Positions 37,153 to 46,012 of a DNA stretch of 64,000 nucleotides are shown piece by piece (the first letter of the stretch is position 1; each line of letters begins with the position of its first letter). The translations under genes were made by a program, and so were the position numbers. Below the pieces are notes generated by a model that saw nothing but the letters and a program-made list of their open reading frames with translations, had not been told where the DNA came from and made no database searches. Source of the DNA: Chromatiales bacterium (GTDB lineage Bacteria; Pseudomonadota; Gammaproteobacteria; Steroidobacterales; GCA-2729495); assembly GCA_002729495.1 (NCBI GenBank), contig PBYE01000027.1, positions 124,001-188,000 on the forward strand. The letters are read 5' to 3'.

Positions 37153-38559
37153 ATGAGCATAAAAACCCGTTTTGCGCCCAGTCCGACCGGCTATCTGCAC
37201 ATAGGCGGCGTGCGCACAGCACTTTTTTCATGGCTCCATGCCCGCCATCATGGCGGAGCGTTTGTCCTGCGCATCGAAGACACCGATCGGGAACGATCAA
37301 CCCAGGAATCCATCGACGCGATACTCGAGGGCATGGGCTGGCTGGGGCTTGACTGGGACGAGGGGCCGCAATACCAGACAGAGCATTTCGATCGCTATGC
37401 CGAACTCGCCGACAAGCTGATCGAGGAAGGAAAGGCCTACCGCTGCTACTGCACCAAAGAAGAGCTGGACGAAATGCGCGAACAGCAGGTGGCACGGGGA
37501 GAGAACCCCGGTTACGACGGCCGCTGTCGTGATCGCCTTGACGCTCGTGATAGCGTTGATCCTGTCGTACGCCTGCGCACGCCCGATACCGGCAGCGTCG
37601 AAATAGACGACCTGGTTCGCGGCCATGTTAGCTTTGATAACGACATGCTCGACGACCTTGTGATCGTCCGTCCGGATGGCACCCCGACCTTTCATTTCGG
37701 GGTGGTGGTCGATGACGCGGACTCGGGTATTACGCATGTCATCCGTGGCGACGACCACCTGAACAACACCGCCCGGCACATGCACCTGCAGGACGCGCTT
37801 GGCCTCGATCGTCCTGTGTATGCGCACCTTCCCATGATCCTGGGCGAGGACGGTTCGAGGCTTTCCAAGCGGCACGGCGCGGTCAATGTGCTGGAATATC
37901 GCGAGCAGGGTTACCTGCCTGAGGCAGTCCTTAATTATCTTGTCCGGCTTGGCTGGTCGCACGGCGATCAGGAAGTGTTTTCGGTCGACGAGATGATCGA
38001 ATTGTTCGATGTTAAGGACGTGAATGCCTCGGCTTCTAAGTTCAATCCTGAAAAACTAACCTGGCTGAACCAGCAGTACATCATGGCGGCCGAGCCGCCG
38101 GACCTGATCCCCGGGTTACTGGAGCAGATGGCCAAGGTAGGTATCGACCCATCCCGGGGGCCGGCACCACAGCAGGTGATCGAGACGTACCGGGAACGCG
38201 CGGAAACGCTACGCGAACTCGCGATGAGCGCGGAATACCTTTACGCGGACAATATACCGCTCGATGAGAAGGCGGCGAAAAAGAACCTTCGACCGGTGGT
38301 TAAGGAAGCGCTCACGAGTCTGCGGGATGCGTTTGCGGAACTTGATGCCTGGAACGCCGAAGCTATACACCAGGCAATACAGGATGTTGCCGACAAACAC
38401 GAGCTCAAGTTCGGCAAGCTCGGCCAGCCTGTCAGGGTCGCGGTGACGGGAACGGGCGTGTCACCGCCGATTGATGCGACGGTGGAACTGGTGGGAAGAG
38501 AAAGGACACTGGTGAGACTGGAGAAGGCGCTGGATTATATCGGGGAGCAAGGGGGGTAG
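37153..38559 (+). CDS. gltX: Glutamyl-tRNA synthetase
   Basis: GltX charges tRNA-Glu. The class I signatures are RFAPSPTGYLHIGG (HIGH-like) and RLSKRHGA (KMSKS-like). The 468-residue length is normal. The start at 37153 gives MSIKTRFAPSP, as in the family; the reading frame is open further upstream but those starts would overlap the divergent promoter region. It closes the housekeeping part of the window. Confidence 0.96.
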   Translation: MSIKTRFAPSPTGYLHIGGVRTALFSWLHARHHGGAFVLRIEDTDRERSTQESIDAILEGMGWLGLDWDEGPQYQTEHFDRYAELADKLIEEGKAYRCYCTKEELDEMREQQVARGENPGYDGRCRDRLDARDSVDPVVRLRTPDTGSVEIDDLVRGHVSFDNDMLDDLVIVRPDGTPTFHFGVVVDDADSGITHVIRGDDHLNNTARHMHLQDALGLDRPVYAHLPMILGEDGSRLSKRHGAVNVLEYREQGYLPEAVLNYLVRLGWSHGDQEVFSVDEMIELFDVKDVNASASKFNPEKLTWLNQQYIMAAEPPDLIPGLLEQMAKVGIDPSRGPAPQQVIETYRERAETLRELAMSAEYLYADNIPLDEKAAKKNLRPVVKEALTSLRDAFAELDAWNAEAIHQAIQDVADKHELKFGKLGQPVRVAVTGTGVSPPIDATVELVGRERTLVRLEKALDYIGEQGG

Positions 38560-38668
38560 CCGACAGCGATTTCAGGCAAGCTATCAATCGGAACCAATAC
38601 CGCAACATGCATGCGATAAGCATACTTGATGTATACTAACAACTACCCTTATCTGATGACCGCTTTAC

Positions 38669-39412
38669 ATGGTTGCATCTCCAAAAAACCGAGCCACAAA
38701 AGACCGCGCGCAACGAAAGGAAGGTGCTACAGGGAGCGTTCGTACATACGAAGCCTTGAAGGCGCTGATCATTTCCGGTGAATTCAGCCCCGGGGCAGAT
38801 CTCGACGAGAACGAACTGGTGCAGCGATTCGAGGTCTCACGCACGCCTGTGAGGGAGGCACTCATCCGTCTGTCCATGGAAGGGCTGGTAAGCATGCTGC
38901 CCAACCGGGGCGCCAAAGTTTCGAATCTGAATTTCTCGGATATCACCGATCACCTTGAGAGCATGGATATCCTTACACCTTCCGTCTGCTACCTGGCAGC
39001 ACTACGCCGGACGCCCGCCGATCTTGAAGCCATCAGGCAACAGGTGGAACGACTAAATGCTATCGGTCGCGACGCGCTCCAGGACCGCCTTGATGCAATC
39101 TTTCATCTTTATACCGCCCTTGGAAAAGCCTCTCACAATGAGTCGCTGTCGCATATTTATCGGCTCACCATATACGCCAAACTACGTATTGGACGTGTGA
39201 GTGCTGCCCGCTCCGAGACCAACGCGGAATGGGAGGCGCATATGGCGGAGTTGCGCGAGGTGTACCTCAATATTTTTAACAGCATAGAAGCCGGCGACGC
39301 AGGGAGGGCACAGTCTGCGGCCCGGCAGTGGATGAACATTATCCGCGAGCGGCTTTCGAGTGCCATGTCGTCCTCACCCACCCGGGATCTGCAAGTTCAG
39401 CTGCACAGCTGA
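38669..39412 (+). CDS. GntR-family transcriptional regulator (FadR/FCD type)
   Basis: The 247-residue protein has an N-terminal winged helix-turn-helix (about 20-90; ELVQRFEVSRTPVREALIRL is the GntR signature) and an all-helical C-terminal domain of the FCD type that binds small acids and usually a metal. It heads the catabolic region, with the next gene 7 bases after its stop, so it is probably in the same operon and autoregulated. A GTATAC palindrome, the core of several FCD-GntR operators, lies 32 bases before the start (38631-38636). The effector is unknown. Confidence 0.9.
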   Translation: MVASPKNRATKDRAQRKEGATGSVRTYEALKALIISGEFSPGADLDENELVQRFEVSRTPVREALIRLSMEGLVSMLPNRGAKVSNLNFSDITDHLESMDILTPSVCYLAALRRTPADLEAIRQQVERLNAIGRDALQDRLDAIFHLYTALGKASHNESLSHIYRLTIYAKLRIGRVSAARSETNAEWEAHMAELREVYLNIFNSIEAGDAGRAQSAARQWMNIIRERLSSAMSSSPTRDLQVQLHS

Positions 39413-39419
39413 GGGCGAA

Positions 39420-40532
39420 ATGGCAGCGGATGTTGGGGTAACGCCGGGGAAGCACGCCGCCGCAGGACTCTTAAAGATCCACGTTCTGCTCCTGTTTACC
39501 TGCATCCTGGGTGCCGCCTCCGCGTCGGCTGAAAGCTGCCCGCAGGCATTTAAATCGGGGGCAGGAAAAGATCCTAAAACGCCGGTATCCCTCTATGTTC
39601 AGGGCCGCCTGATAATGAAACCGCCGGCATGGGTCATGGGCCGCGGCAAGTACATCAGTGCGGAGGAACGGCTGATAAACCGATGTTCCAAGCGACTGAC
39701 GGCAACAACGGTTAGCGACTCGTTACCGGAGCGCCTCAATGTCTTCGCCTACCGGCCGGAAACAGCTCGTAGCGGTGCTTTTATTGGCGTTTCCTCGGTC
39801 GATCAGAAAATGGCGATGGAAAAGACCGGCCCCTATTGGCATGCCTATGTAACAGCCTTTCCCGATCTTCGGTTTGTGGGGGCTACGATCCGATTTGCGC
39901 ATGGGCTCGTTACCCGCGACGCCAATATTCGATCCGTCGAGGATCTTGCCGGTAAACGTGTTGGCCTGGTCATGCGGCCGAGCTCTCTTCGTGCCCTGCA
40001 GGAAGTTGTTTTGATTAATGCATGGGATATTTATGACCGGATTACCGTTAAAGAGTACCTGCCTGCTGAACTGGCCGGCGCGCTGAATCGCGGTGAGGTA
40101 GACGCGGTGTTTATGCCGATTGCACGGGAAGTCGACGGCACGCTGCAGGTCATGCATCGAAACCTCAGTCGTGGCGACATACGATGGCTCTCACTTTCCG
40201 GGGACGATGTTGCCGCAGCGACTCACAACACACCGGTGCTGGCAGAACGTGTGCTGTTTACACCTGCGGGCCGGGCCGAAGAGGTAGGGCTCATCACTTT
40301 TGATGTTGCCTGGTTCACGTTTGCGTCGACACCCGACAACGTAGCCTATGAATTCGCCCAGGCCGTGTACCACGCCTGTCCGCCACTCAAACCAGACTGC
40401 TCCGGGAAATCGGTGGAAAGCCTGTTGCGCTGGCCGGAGTTGGATCCCGGGTTGATTCATCCGGGGGCCCTCATCTTCTACCGGGAAGCCGGGATCGATC
40501 CACTTACCTTGACGGGAGTAAAACATGACTGA
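39420..40532 (+). CDS. TAXI-family-like periplasmic solute-binding protein
   Basis: The 370-residue protein has a signal sequence (hydrophobic about 20-37, ending SASA). The body resembles TAXI-type receptors of TRAP transporters: SVEDLAGKRVGLVMRPSS, GALNRGEVDAVF, and the C-terminal LIHPGALIFYREAGI, which is the usual TAXI ending. TRAP membrane subunits are not present; an MFS gene overlaps its 3' end by 8 bases instead. It may bind an aromatic or carboxylic acid in the periplasm, but the ligand is not predictable. The start at 39420 follows GAGGG. A PhnD-like binding protein is the alternative reading. Confidence 0.65.
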   Translation: MAADVGVTPGKHAAAGLLKIHVLLLFTCILGAASASAESCPQAFKSGAGKDPKTPVSLYVQGRLIMKPPAWVMGRGKYISAEERLINRCSKRLTATTVSDSLPERLNVFAYRPETARSGAFIGVSSVDQKMAMEKTGPYWHAYVTAFPDLRFVGATIRFAHGLVTRDANIRSVEDLAGKRVGLVMRPSSLRALQEVVLINAWDIYDRITVKEYLPAELAGALNRGEVDAVFMPIAREVDGTLQVMHRNLSRGDIRWLSLSGDDVAAATHNTPVLAERVLFTPAGRAEEVGLITFDVAWFTFASTPDNVAYEFAQAVYHACPPLKPDCSGKSVESLLRWPELDPGLIHPGALIFYREAGIDPLTLTGVKHD

Positions 40533-41727
40533 CGAAGCCGCAAGTGCCAACGAGCCTCTCTACCTCGGGGCCGCGGCGGCCATCATAACGGCGTCGATTC
40601 TGCCTACTATCACAATCACGCCGATCCTGCCGAAAATGCAGGCGTACTTCACGGGGGTGCCACAGGTAGATTTACTGGCGCAGCTGATCTATGCATTACC
40701 GGCTTTGCTCAGCATGCTGGCGGCGCCATACGCCGGTTACATCGGCGACCGCTTCGGGCGGCGTGAAATCGTGATCGTTTCCTGCGTATGTGCCACGATC
40801 CTGGGCGTCGCACCTTATTTCCTGGATTCCATCTGGCTGATTATTGCTAGTCGAGCCCTTCTAGGAGTTTTTCAAGGGACATTGATCGTTTGTACCTCGG
40901 CACTGATTGCAGACTATTTCATCAAGAGAAAACGTGAACGGGTCTTGAGCTTGAAGTTCGGTGTAGTAGGCATTGCAAATATCGCCTTGTTGATTGCGGT
41001 GGGTTACATCAGTATCAACAACTGGCGCAACGGGTTTTTGCTGTATCTGTTTGGCGTGCTGGCTACCCTGCTGGTTATTCTTTATATTAAAACGCCACCT
41101 CATGCCCGGTTGGCCGCCAGGCAGGAAAAGATCCCGCTCCCCTGGAGGCGGTTATTCGCGCCTTATCTTGGCGCCTTTTTGGGGTCTGCGTCCTTCACCA
41201 TGCTGTTTTCTCAATTACCGTTTCTGCTTCAGATACGCGGCATCTCCAGCAGTCCTGCATTCGCAGGAAACCTTACTTCGGTCACATCCGTAGGTATGCT
41301 CATCGCGGCATTTTCCTATGCCACTTTGATACGCAGAATCTCCGCGATGACCCTGTGGAGTATGTCGTTTGGCCTGGTCACCCTGGGTTTTGCCGCTCTT
41401 TCCCTGAGCCCGCAGTTGGCCGGCATCATTGCCGGTGGATTCTTGAGTGGCCTGGGCACCGGCACGGTTATGCCTAACAGCCTTAATATGGTGTTGGGAA
41501 GGGTGCCGGCGGCAGCCCGGGGGCGCGCGACTGGTGTGCAGACGACCTGCTTTTTCCTGGGTGTATTTGCCGGTCCCATGCTTGGTGTTGTGCTTTCCAG
41601 GGCGCTCGGGGCCCCCAGCCCTGCACTGGGAGCCTGGGGAATCGTGGCGGCCTGTACTTGTATGGTTTATCTCATTCTGAGCCGACGCGAAGCCGGACAA
41701 TCCGCTGCAAATGCTTCATCAGTGTGA
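40525..41727 (+). CDS. Major facilitator superfamily transporter
   Basis: A 400-residue inner-membrane protein with about twelve helices. The MFS motif between helices 2 and 3 is clear (AGYIGDRFGRREIV). The second half contains GFLSGLGTGTVMPNSLNMVLG and RGRATGVQTT. The start overlaps the upstream binding-protein gene by 8 bases, so translation is coupled. Substrate direction cannot be judged; in this setting, uptake of an aromatic acid or efflux of intermediates are both possible. Confidence 0.85.
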   Translation: MTDEAASANEPLYLGAAAAIITASILPTITITPILPKMQAYFTGVPQVDLLAQLIYALPALLSMLAAPYAGYIGDRFGRREIVIVSCVCATILGVAPYFLDSIWLIIASRALLGVFQGTLIVCTSALIADYFIKRKRERVLSLKFGVVGIANIALLIAVGYISINNWRNGFLLYLFGVLATLLVILYIKTPPHARLAARQEKIPLPWRRLFAPYLGAFLGSASFTMLFSQLPFLLQIRGISSSPAFAGNLTSVTSVGMLIAAFSYATLIRRISAMTLWSMSFGLVTLGFAALSLSPQLAGIIAGGFLSGLGTGTVMPNSLNMVLGRVPAAARGRATGVQTTCFFLGVFAGPMLGVVLSRALGAPSPALGAWGIVAACTCMVYLILSRREAGQSAANASSV

Positions 41728-41746
41728 TTGACCGGGAATAAGAACA

Positions 41747-42289
41747 ATGAACCAGCTATCTGCAAATGAAATCGTGGAGAAACTGGAAACGCCGGCGCTG
41801 GAAATCCAGACTGCCTCCATTCCGGTAAATTCTGTCGATAGCGAAATACACCTTAGCCGGACTCAGCTGTGGCAGGGGCTGAAAATCTGGGGCAGGGGAG
41901 ACAATCGGATAATCCCGTCCTTCGTGGAATCCAGAATCGTCGAGGAGAATGCCGACGAAATTGTCAAAGACATCCTGCACCACGGGAAAAGCAGCATGGC
42001 GGATGGTTCACCCAATCTGCAACGTACTACATTCCGTGGCGACAATCTGATGATCACGGAGTACCTGGCGGGACCCTGGTTCATGGCCATCGCCGGGATC
42101 GAAGAAAGAACGAATGGTGACCTCTGCTTTCAACTGACCACGGTGCGCCACAAACAGCACCCGGACTATGTGTCGCCTGCAGAAACGGCCAGGAAGGCCG
42201 GCGCCGATAAACCGCCCCCGACGACGGAACAAAATGCCCGGCGGGTGCTGGGCATCATTCGAAAGCTTGCTGAAAACGATGAGCTTTGA
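41747..42289 (+). CDS. DUF1857/AtaL-like SRPBCC protein (putative)
   Basis: The protein has 180 residues and no signal peptide. The segment ASIPVNSVDSEIHLSRTQLW followed by QGLKIWGRG and FVESRIVEEN resembles DUF1857 (AtaL-like) members of the START/SRPBCC fold, a helix-grip fold that holds hydrophobic ligands. The likeness is by pattern and is not certain. It is 19 bases after the MFS gene and 8 bases before the glutathione transferase gene, so it belongs to the same operon and may act on the same compound. Confidence 0.6.
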   Translation: MNQLSANEIVEKLETPALEIQTASIPVNSVDSEIHLSRTQLWQGLKIWGRGDNRIIPSFVESRIVEENADEIVKDILHHGKSSMADGSPNLQRTTFRGDNLMITEYLAGPWFMAIAGIEERTNGDLCFQLTTVRHKQHPDYVSPAETARKAGADKPPPTTEQNARRVLGIIRKLAENDEL

Positions 42290-42297
42290 CTCAGGGT

Positions 42298-43128
42298 ATG
42301 TTGGAACTCTATAACCATGACATGTCCGTGTGCGCCGCCAAGGTGCGCTTTGCCCTGGCCGAAAAAGGTCTCGAATACACCAGTCACATGGTGAATCTCC
42401 TGGCGCGCGAACATAAGGCCCCCGAGTACCTGGCATTGAATCCCAACGGGGTTGTGCCCACCCTGGTGCACGACGGACATGTGATTTATGAATCCAATAT
42501 TATCAATGAGTACCTGGATGAGGCGTTTTCCCAGGGTTCGTTAATGCCTGGCAATCCTCTGGGCAAAGCCCGGGTGAGAAAGTGGACCCAGCAGCTGGAT
42601 ACTGCTATCCATGCGGCCACCAGCGTCGTGAGCACCTGCATCGCGTTCCGGGATTTTCTCCTGGCCAAATCACCCGAGGACCTGGAACTGCATTTCAGGA
42701 GTCAGCCGGGCGCCGATCCGCTCAAAGTAGAGCGGCATAACGACAATATCCGTAACGGGGTGAAGTCAAAATACTTTGCACACGCGGTTATCCGCTTCGA
42801 CAAGCTTCTAAGCGACATGGAAGCAGAGCTTGCCGGCGGTGAGCCCTGGCTGGCTGGCGAGGCTTTTTCCCTGGCGGATATCGGTTACGCCTCTTATATC
42901 AGAAGGCTCGAGCACCTGCAGATGAGCCCCATGTGGGATGAGCGACCGTACTTTGCTGATTGGTACGGCAGGCTCCAACAGCGTGACAGCTTTAAAGTTG
43001 CGATTCTTGACTGGGACAACGATCGTTATATTGACAACATGGCGAAGAAGGGTGCCAGGGAATGGCCCTTGGTGCAGCAGGTCATCGCATCCGGCCGGAC
43101 ATCAAATACACAGAACCAGCCCTCCTGA
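42298..43128 (+). CDS. Glutathione S-transferase family protein
   Basis: The 276-residue protein has a thioredoxin-like N domain (about 1-80: MLELYNHDMSVCAAKVRFAL, NPNGVVPTLV and the glutathione-binding ESNIINEYL) and a helical C domain (about 90-250, with GEAFSLADIGYASYI). The C domain is longer than in most bacterial GSTs, like the lignin beta-etherase LigF group and maleylpyruvate isomerases. In a catabolic operon it may cleave an ether, dehalogenate, or isomerise a ring-cleavage product; the sequence does not decide. The ATG at 42298 is used because the upstream TTG in frame has no support. Confidence 0.82.
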   Translation: MLELYNHDMSVCAAKVRFALAEKGLEYTSHMVNLLAREHKAPEYLALNPNGVVPTLVHDGHVIYESNIINEYLDEAFSQGSLMPGNPLGKARVRKWTQQLDTAIHAATSVVSTCIAFRDFLLAKSPEDLELHFRSQPGADPLKVERHNDNIRNGVKSKYFAHAVIRFDKLLSDMEAELAGGEPWLAGEAFSLADIGYASYIRRLEHLQMSPMWDERPYFADWYGRLQQRDSFKVAILDWDNDRYIDNMAKKGAREWPLVQQVIASGRTSNTQNQPS

Positions 43129-43195
43129 CAGGTACCGGGAAACACAGACCGTCAGCATGTTCTGCTTTGGCGCTCATGGCATATTGCGCCGTGAA

Positions 43196-43711
43196 TTACT
43201 CGGTAGGCAGCTCGCCATTGGTGAGAAAACGCTTTAACAGATCCTTGATGAGTTCGAACTCGTGCTGGCTGAATCCCTGCAGATGCCGGTTCAGCACGTT
43301 GCTGATGACGGGTGGAATCTCCCTGGCTATTTTTTTCCCTGCGTTGGTCAGTGCGATGTTCACCACCCGACGGTCGTCATTGCTGCGCTGGCGGCGTACC
43401 AGGCCCTTGCCCTCCAGCCGGTCCAGCATGCGGGTCATGGCGCCGTTGTCGATGCCGGCTTCACGGGCGCAACCTGCGACAGTGTCGCCCCGGCCCGTGG
43501 AAATAATCTGCAGCGGGACCCATTGCATCGCGGTCAGGTCGTAGGCTTGCAATTGCGCGTCCACGTTACGCATGAGTTGTTTGTGCGCAAGCTTGATCAG
43601 GTAGCCGACCGATTCATTGACATCGTATGTGTCCGAATCGCTGCCATAAAATTCGACCCCGGCACCGTGTGAGGCAGGGTTTTTGGAGGCAACATTCTTA
43701 TTTTTTTTCAT
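43196..43711 (-). CDS. MarR-family transcriptional regulator
   Basis: The protein (171 residues from this start) has a MarR winged helix: VGYLIKLAHKQLMRNVDAQL, TAMQWVPLQII, DNGAMTRMLDRLEGKGLVRR (recognition helix) and NDDRRVVNIALTNAG (wing). An Asn/Lys-rich N-terminal tail precedes it. ATGs occur at 43717 and 43711; the predicted -10 box overlaps the first, so 43711 is taken, possibly on a leaderless mRNA. It is convergent with the GST gene and divergent from the Rieske oxygenase operon. The regulator and oxygenase promoters share a conserved element, so it probably controls both. Confidence 0.88.
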   Translation of the reverse strand: MKKNKNVASKNPASHGAGVEFYGSDSDTYDVNESVGYLIKLAHKQLMRNVDAQLQAYDLTAMQWVPLQIISTGRGDTVAGCAREAGIDNGAMTRMLDRLEGKGLVRRQRSNDDRRVVNIALTNAGKKIAREIPPVISNVLNRHLQGFSQHEFELIKDLLKRFLTNGELPTE

Positions 43712-43718
43712 AATCATC

Positions 43719-43746
43719 AAGGTACTGCATGGGTAAATAATGTCAA
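43719..43746 (-). promoter_or_regulatory. Promoter and putative operator of the marR-type gene
   Basis: On the minus strand, TTGACA (43746-43741), a 16-base spacer and TACCTT (43724-43719). The first 24 bases match 20 of 24 with the element at 44069-44092 upstream of the Rieske oxygenase gene: TTGACA, TATTT, CC, A and GCAGTA are identical. Confidence 0.6.
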
Positions 43747-43783
43747 CGCGAAGTAATGCTTCAGGTTGAATTCCTCCAGCTCT

Positions 43784-44041
43784 TTAAGACCAGGTGTGCA
43801 GGTTGAAAGAGTTGGGGCGTCGGTCACACCAGATTCTGAACAGCTTGGGGACATTCCTGGCCACGCCGGCTTCCTGCTGCTGTGCAGCGAGGTCGGCAAT
43901 CTGGCGAACAACAGAATTGGGATGGCGCAAGGCTTCCTTCCAAAGACCGGGTGCTGACAGCAAAACCAGGACTTTGAGAGCCTGGATGCCGTGACTGGCA
44001 CCGAAGTTGCCGCTCGCCTGTGCCGTTTGCTGCAGGGGCAC
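43784..44041 (-). pseudogene. Short open frame, possible gene remnant
   Basis: An 85-residue frame (GTG start, no ribosome-binding site) lies between the MarR gene and the Rieske promoter. The protein text (for example GIQALKVLVLLSAPGLWKEA and VVRQIADLAAQQQEAGVARN) has normal bacterial composition and reads like a fragment of a real protein rather than random translation. No family was recognised. A stop lies five codons upstream of the GTG. It may be the remains of a decayed gene; the rest of 43721-44237 holds only promoters. Confidence 0.3.
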
Positions 44042-44068
44042 AGTATATTCAATGGTTATTTACCTGCC

Positions 44069-44096
44069 TTGACACTATTTGCCTAAGCAGTATAGT
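44069..44096 (+). promoter_or_regulatory. Promoter and putative operator of the Rieske oxygenase gene
   Basis: TTGACA (44069-44074), 16 bases and TATAGT (44091-44096). The spacer and flanks contain TGCCTA (about 44080-44085) and TAGGCA (44102-44107) as inverted arms. A related half-site TTATTTACC lies just upstream (44057-44065). The leader to the start codon at 44238 would be about 135 bases. Confidence 0.65.
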
Positions 44097-44237
44097 GCAT
44101 ATAGGCAGTGTGGGTGCGGCATTTGCCCCATGGGCTTTGCTCCACGCGGCACTGAGGTTGGGTATCGTCACAGCCCATATCCGGGGGGACGGAATACCAG
44201 ACCTATCCTATAAATCTGCGCATTTAGGAGAAAAGTT

Positions 44238-45806
44238 ATGGTTGCCAAAATGAAAGATTTTACTAAAGGAAGTTTGACCGGAATATCGGCCAAGGTTACT
44301 GATGACGACTTCAAGCGGCTGATCCCGAAAGAACGTTTCACCAGCAAAGAATGGCTGCAAAAGGAATACGATCTGCTGTGGTCACGCGTATGGCAATGGG
44401 CGTGCCGTGAGGAGGAAATCCCCAACAACGGTGATTACTACGAGTACAAGATCGGCGACGAGTCGATCATCATCGTACGGTCGGAGACCGGCAAACTCAA
44501 TGCTTTCCACAACGTCTGTATGCATCGCGGTGTACGCCTGGTAGAAGGAGAACACTGGTGGGGCGGACGAGGCACTCTCAACAATTTCCGCGACATGTTC
44601 AAAGGCAAGTTGAGGTGCGTGTACCATGGCTGGGCCTGGGACCTGGAGGGAGAGATATCCCACCTTCCGGGCGCAAAGGATTTTGCACCCGAACGTATCC
44701 AGAAAAGCGAGATATGTCTCCGCCCGGTGAGGTGTGAAACCTGGGAAGGCTTCGTGTTTATCAATATGGACATGGACGCGGAACCGCTGCTTGAGTACCT
44801 GGAACCGGGCCCCGAAAAGTTGGCGAAGTACAAGATCAGTGAGATGCGGCTTAAACACCACTTCACCACGATTCTGCCAACCAATTGGAAATACGGTGTC
44901 GAGCAATATCAAGAGGGCTATCACGTGTGGGCGACCCATGTGATGGATCTGAATGATGTGGGTGCTTTTGCCACGCTACCGGGTGGTCGGCGGGCCGGGG
45001 CCATGTTTGGTGAAGGTAAAAAGGGTCCGGGTGAAGCGGGCTATCCCGAGTACGGCAAACCCACCATTAAAGAGACACCACCTGACCCGGATGCAATTGG
45101 TGCTGTTACCGTTGGTGAGCAGTTCGAGAGGCACACCAATTTTTGGGAGCCGGATAAGGACATTCAGACGGGGGTTCCCAAAGGTGTGAAACTGTGCGAC
45201 CTCAAGGATGAGAAAATCACCGACCCGAGGACTTGGGTGCGTACGGCGATGGAAAATATGGTTATGCAGGGTCGTCTCGCGGATTATGAGCTCGATTACT
45301 TCAATGGTCTTAGTGATGACGAGATTCCCTGGGACATGCAAGGCCCGGAGTTCATGAGGAAAAACCGCCGGGATGCCTGCACGGCCCAAGGCATCGACAT
45401 TTCGCAACTTGAAGAGACTGAGTTGTACGGGTTTCCAACCGAATTTCGGTTTTTCCCCAATATGCTCGGTCCGATTGCCGGTAATACCTACGGCTTATTC
45501 CGATCGCGGCCACACGGTGACAATCCGAACGAGGCTATCTGGGACGTGTACTTCATGTTCCGCTACGGCGAAGAGGAGCCACCCGAGGTCAATTACGAGA
45601 CTGTCGAATGGGATAACTACCCCACTGACCGCATGCCACGAACGTTTCTACAAGACTGGCGCATAACGCCGCTGTACCAAAAAGGTATGCACTCGAGGGT
45701 GCTCCCGGGCTGTCGGTTCAACAAGCAAGAGGCGAATGCATTGCACACGCACTTAATGCTTGACAAAATCATCGGCAGAGACTTCGAAGAAGTGGTAGAA
45801 GACTGA
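44238..45806 (+). CDS. Rieske non-heme iron oxygenase, alpha (catalytic) subunit
   Basis: The 522-residue protein adds oxygen to an aromatic ring or removes an O- or N-alkyl group, using electrons from the reductase nearby. The Rieske 2Fe-2S ligands are Cys94-x-His96 and Cys127-x2-His130. The gap between the two pairs is 30 residues, against about 15-17 in most family members, because of an extra Gly/Trp-rich loop (EGEHWWGGRGTLNNF). The mononuclear iron site has EQYQEGYHVWATH with both His ligands. No beta subunit follows, so a homo-oligomer is likely. The start follows AGGAGAAAAGTT. The substrate is unknown. Confidence 0.9.
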   Translation: MVAKMKDFTKGSLTGISAKVTDDDFKRLIPKERFTSKEWLQKEYDLLWSRVWQWACREEEIPNNGDYYEYKIGDESIIIVRSETGKLNAFHNVCMHRGVRLVEGEHWWGGRGTLNNFRDMFKGKLRCVYHGWAWDLEGEISHLPGAKDFAPERIQKSEICLRPVRCETWEGFVFINMDMDAEPLLEYLEPGPEKLAKYKISEMRLKHHFTTILPTNWKYGVEQYQEGYHVWATHVMDLNDVGAFATLPGGRRAGAMFGEGKKGPGEAGYPEYGKPTIKETPPDPDAIGAVTVGEQFERHTNFWEPDKDIQTGVPKGVKLCDLKDEKITDPRTWVRTAMENMVMQGRLADYELDYFNGLSDDEIPWDMQGPEFMRKNRRDACTAQGIDISQLEETELYGFPTEFRFFPNMLGPIAGNTYGLFRSRPHGDNPNEAIWDVYFMFRYGEEEPPEVNYETVEWDNYPTDRMPRTFLQDWRITPLYQKGMHSRVLPGCRFNKQEANALHTHLMLDKIIGRDFEEVVED

Positions 45807-46012
45807 ACGGTCGGGGAATACCTCGGTAAGGCCTTGTAGGAGGCCTGCATAACGCCCTTCTGGTGAGGATGCCTGGGCTCGAAGAGAGCTTTAGAATTCC
45901 AGGCCAGGGGGCGTCTGTTTTTCATTTGTCCGCATCATTGCGGGGACTCTTGTGTTGGTGATTTGACGGCCGTGATAATTGGCGGGCAGGTTTTTGGAGG
46001 CGATGTGCGGAA

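Noticed and set aside
43717-44052. A second minus-strand frame overlapping the possible remnant.
   Set aside because: Its composition is Pro/Ser-rich and unlike proteins; the frame at 43784-44041 is the better coding candidate, and even that is weak.
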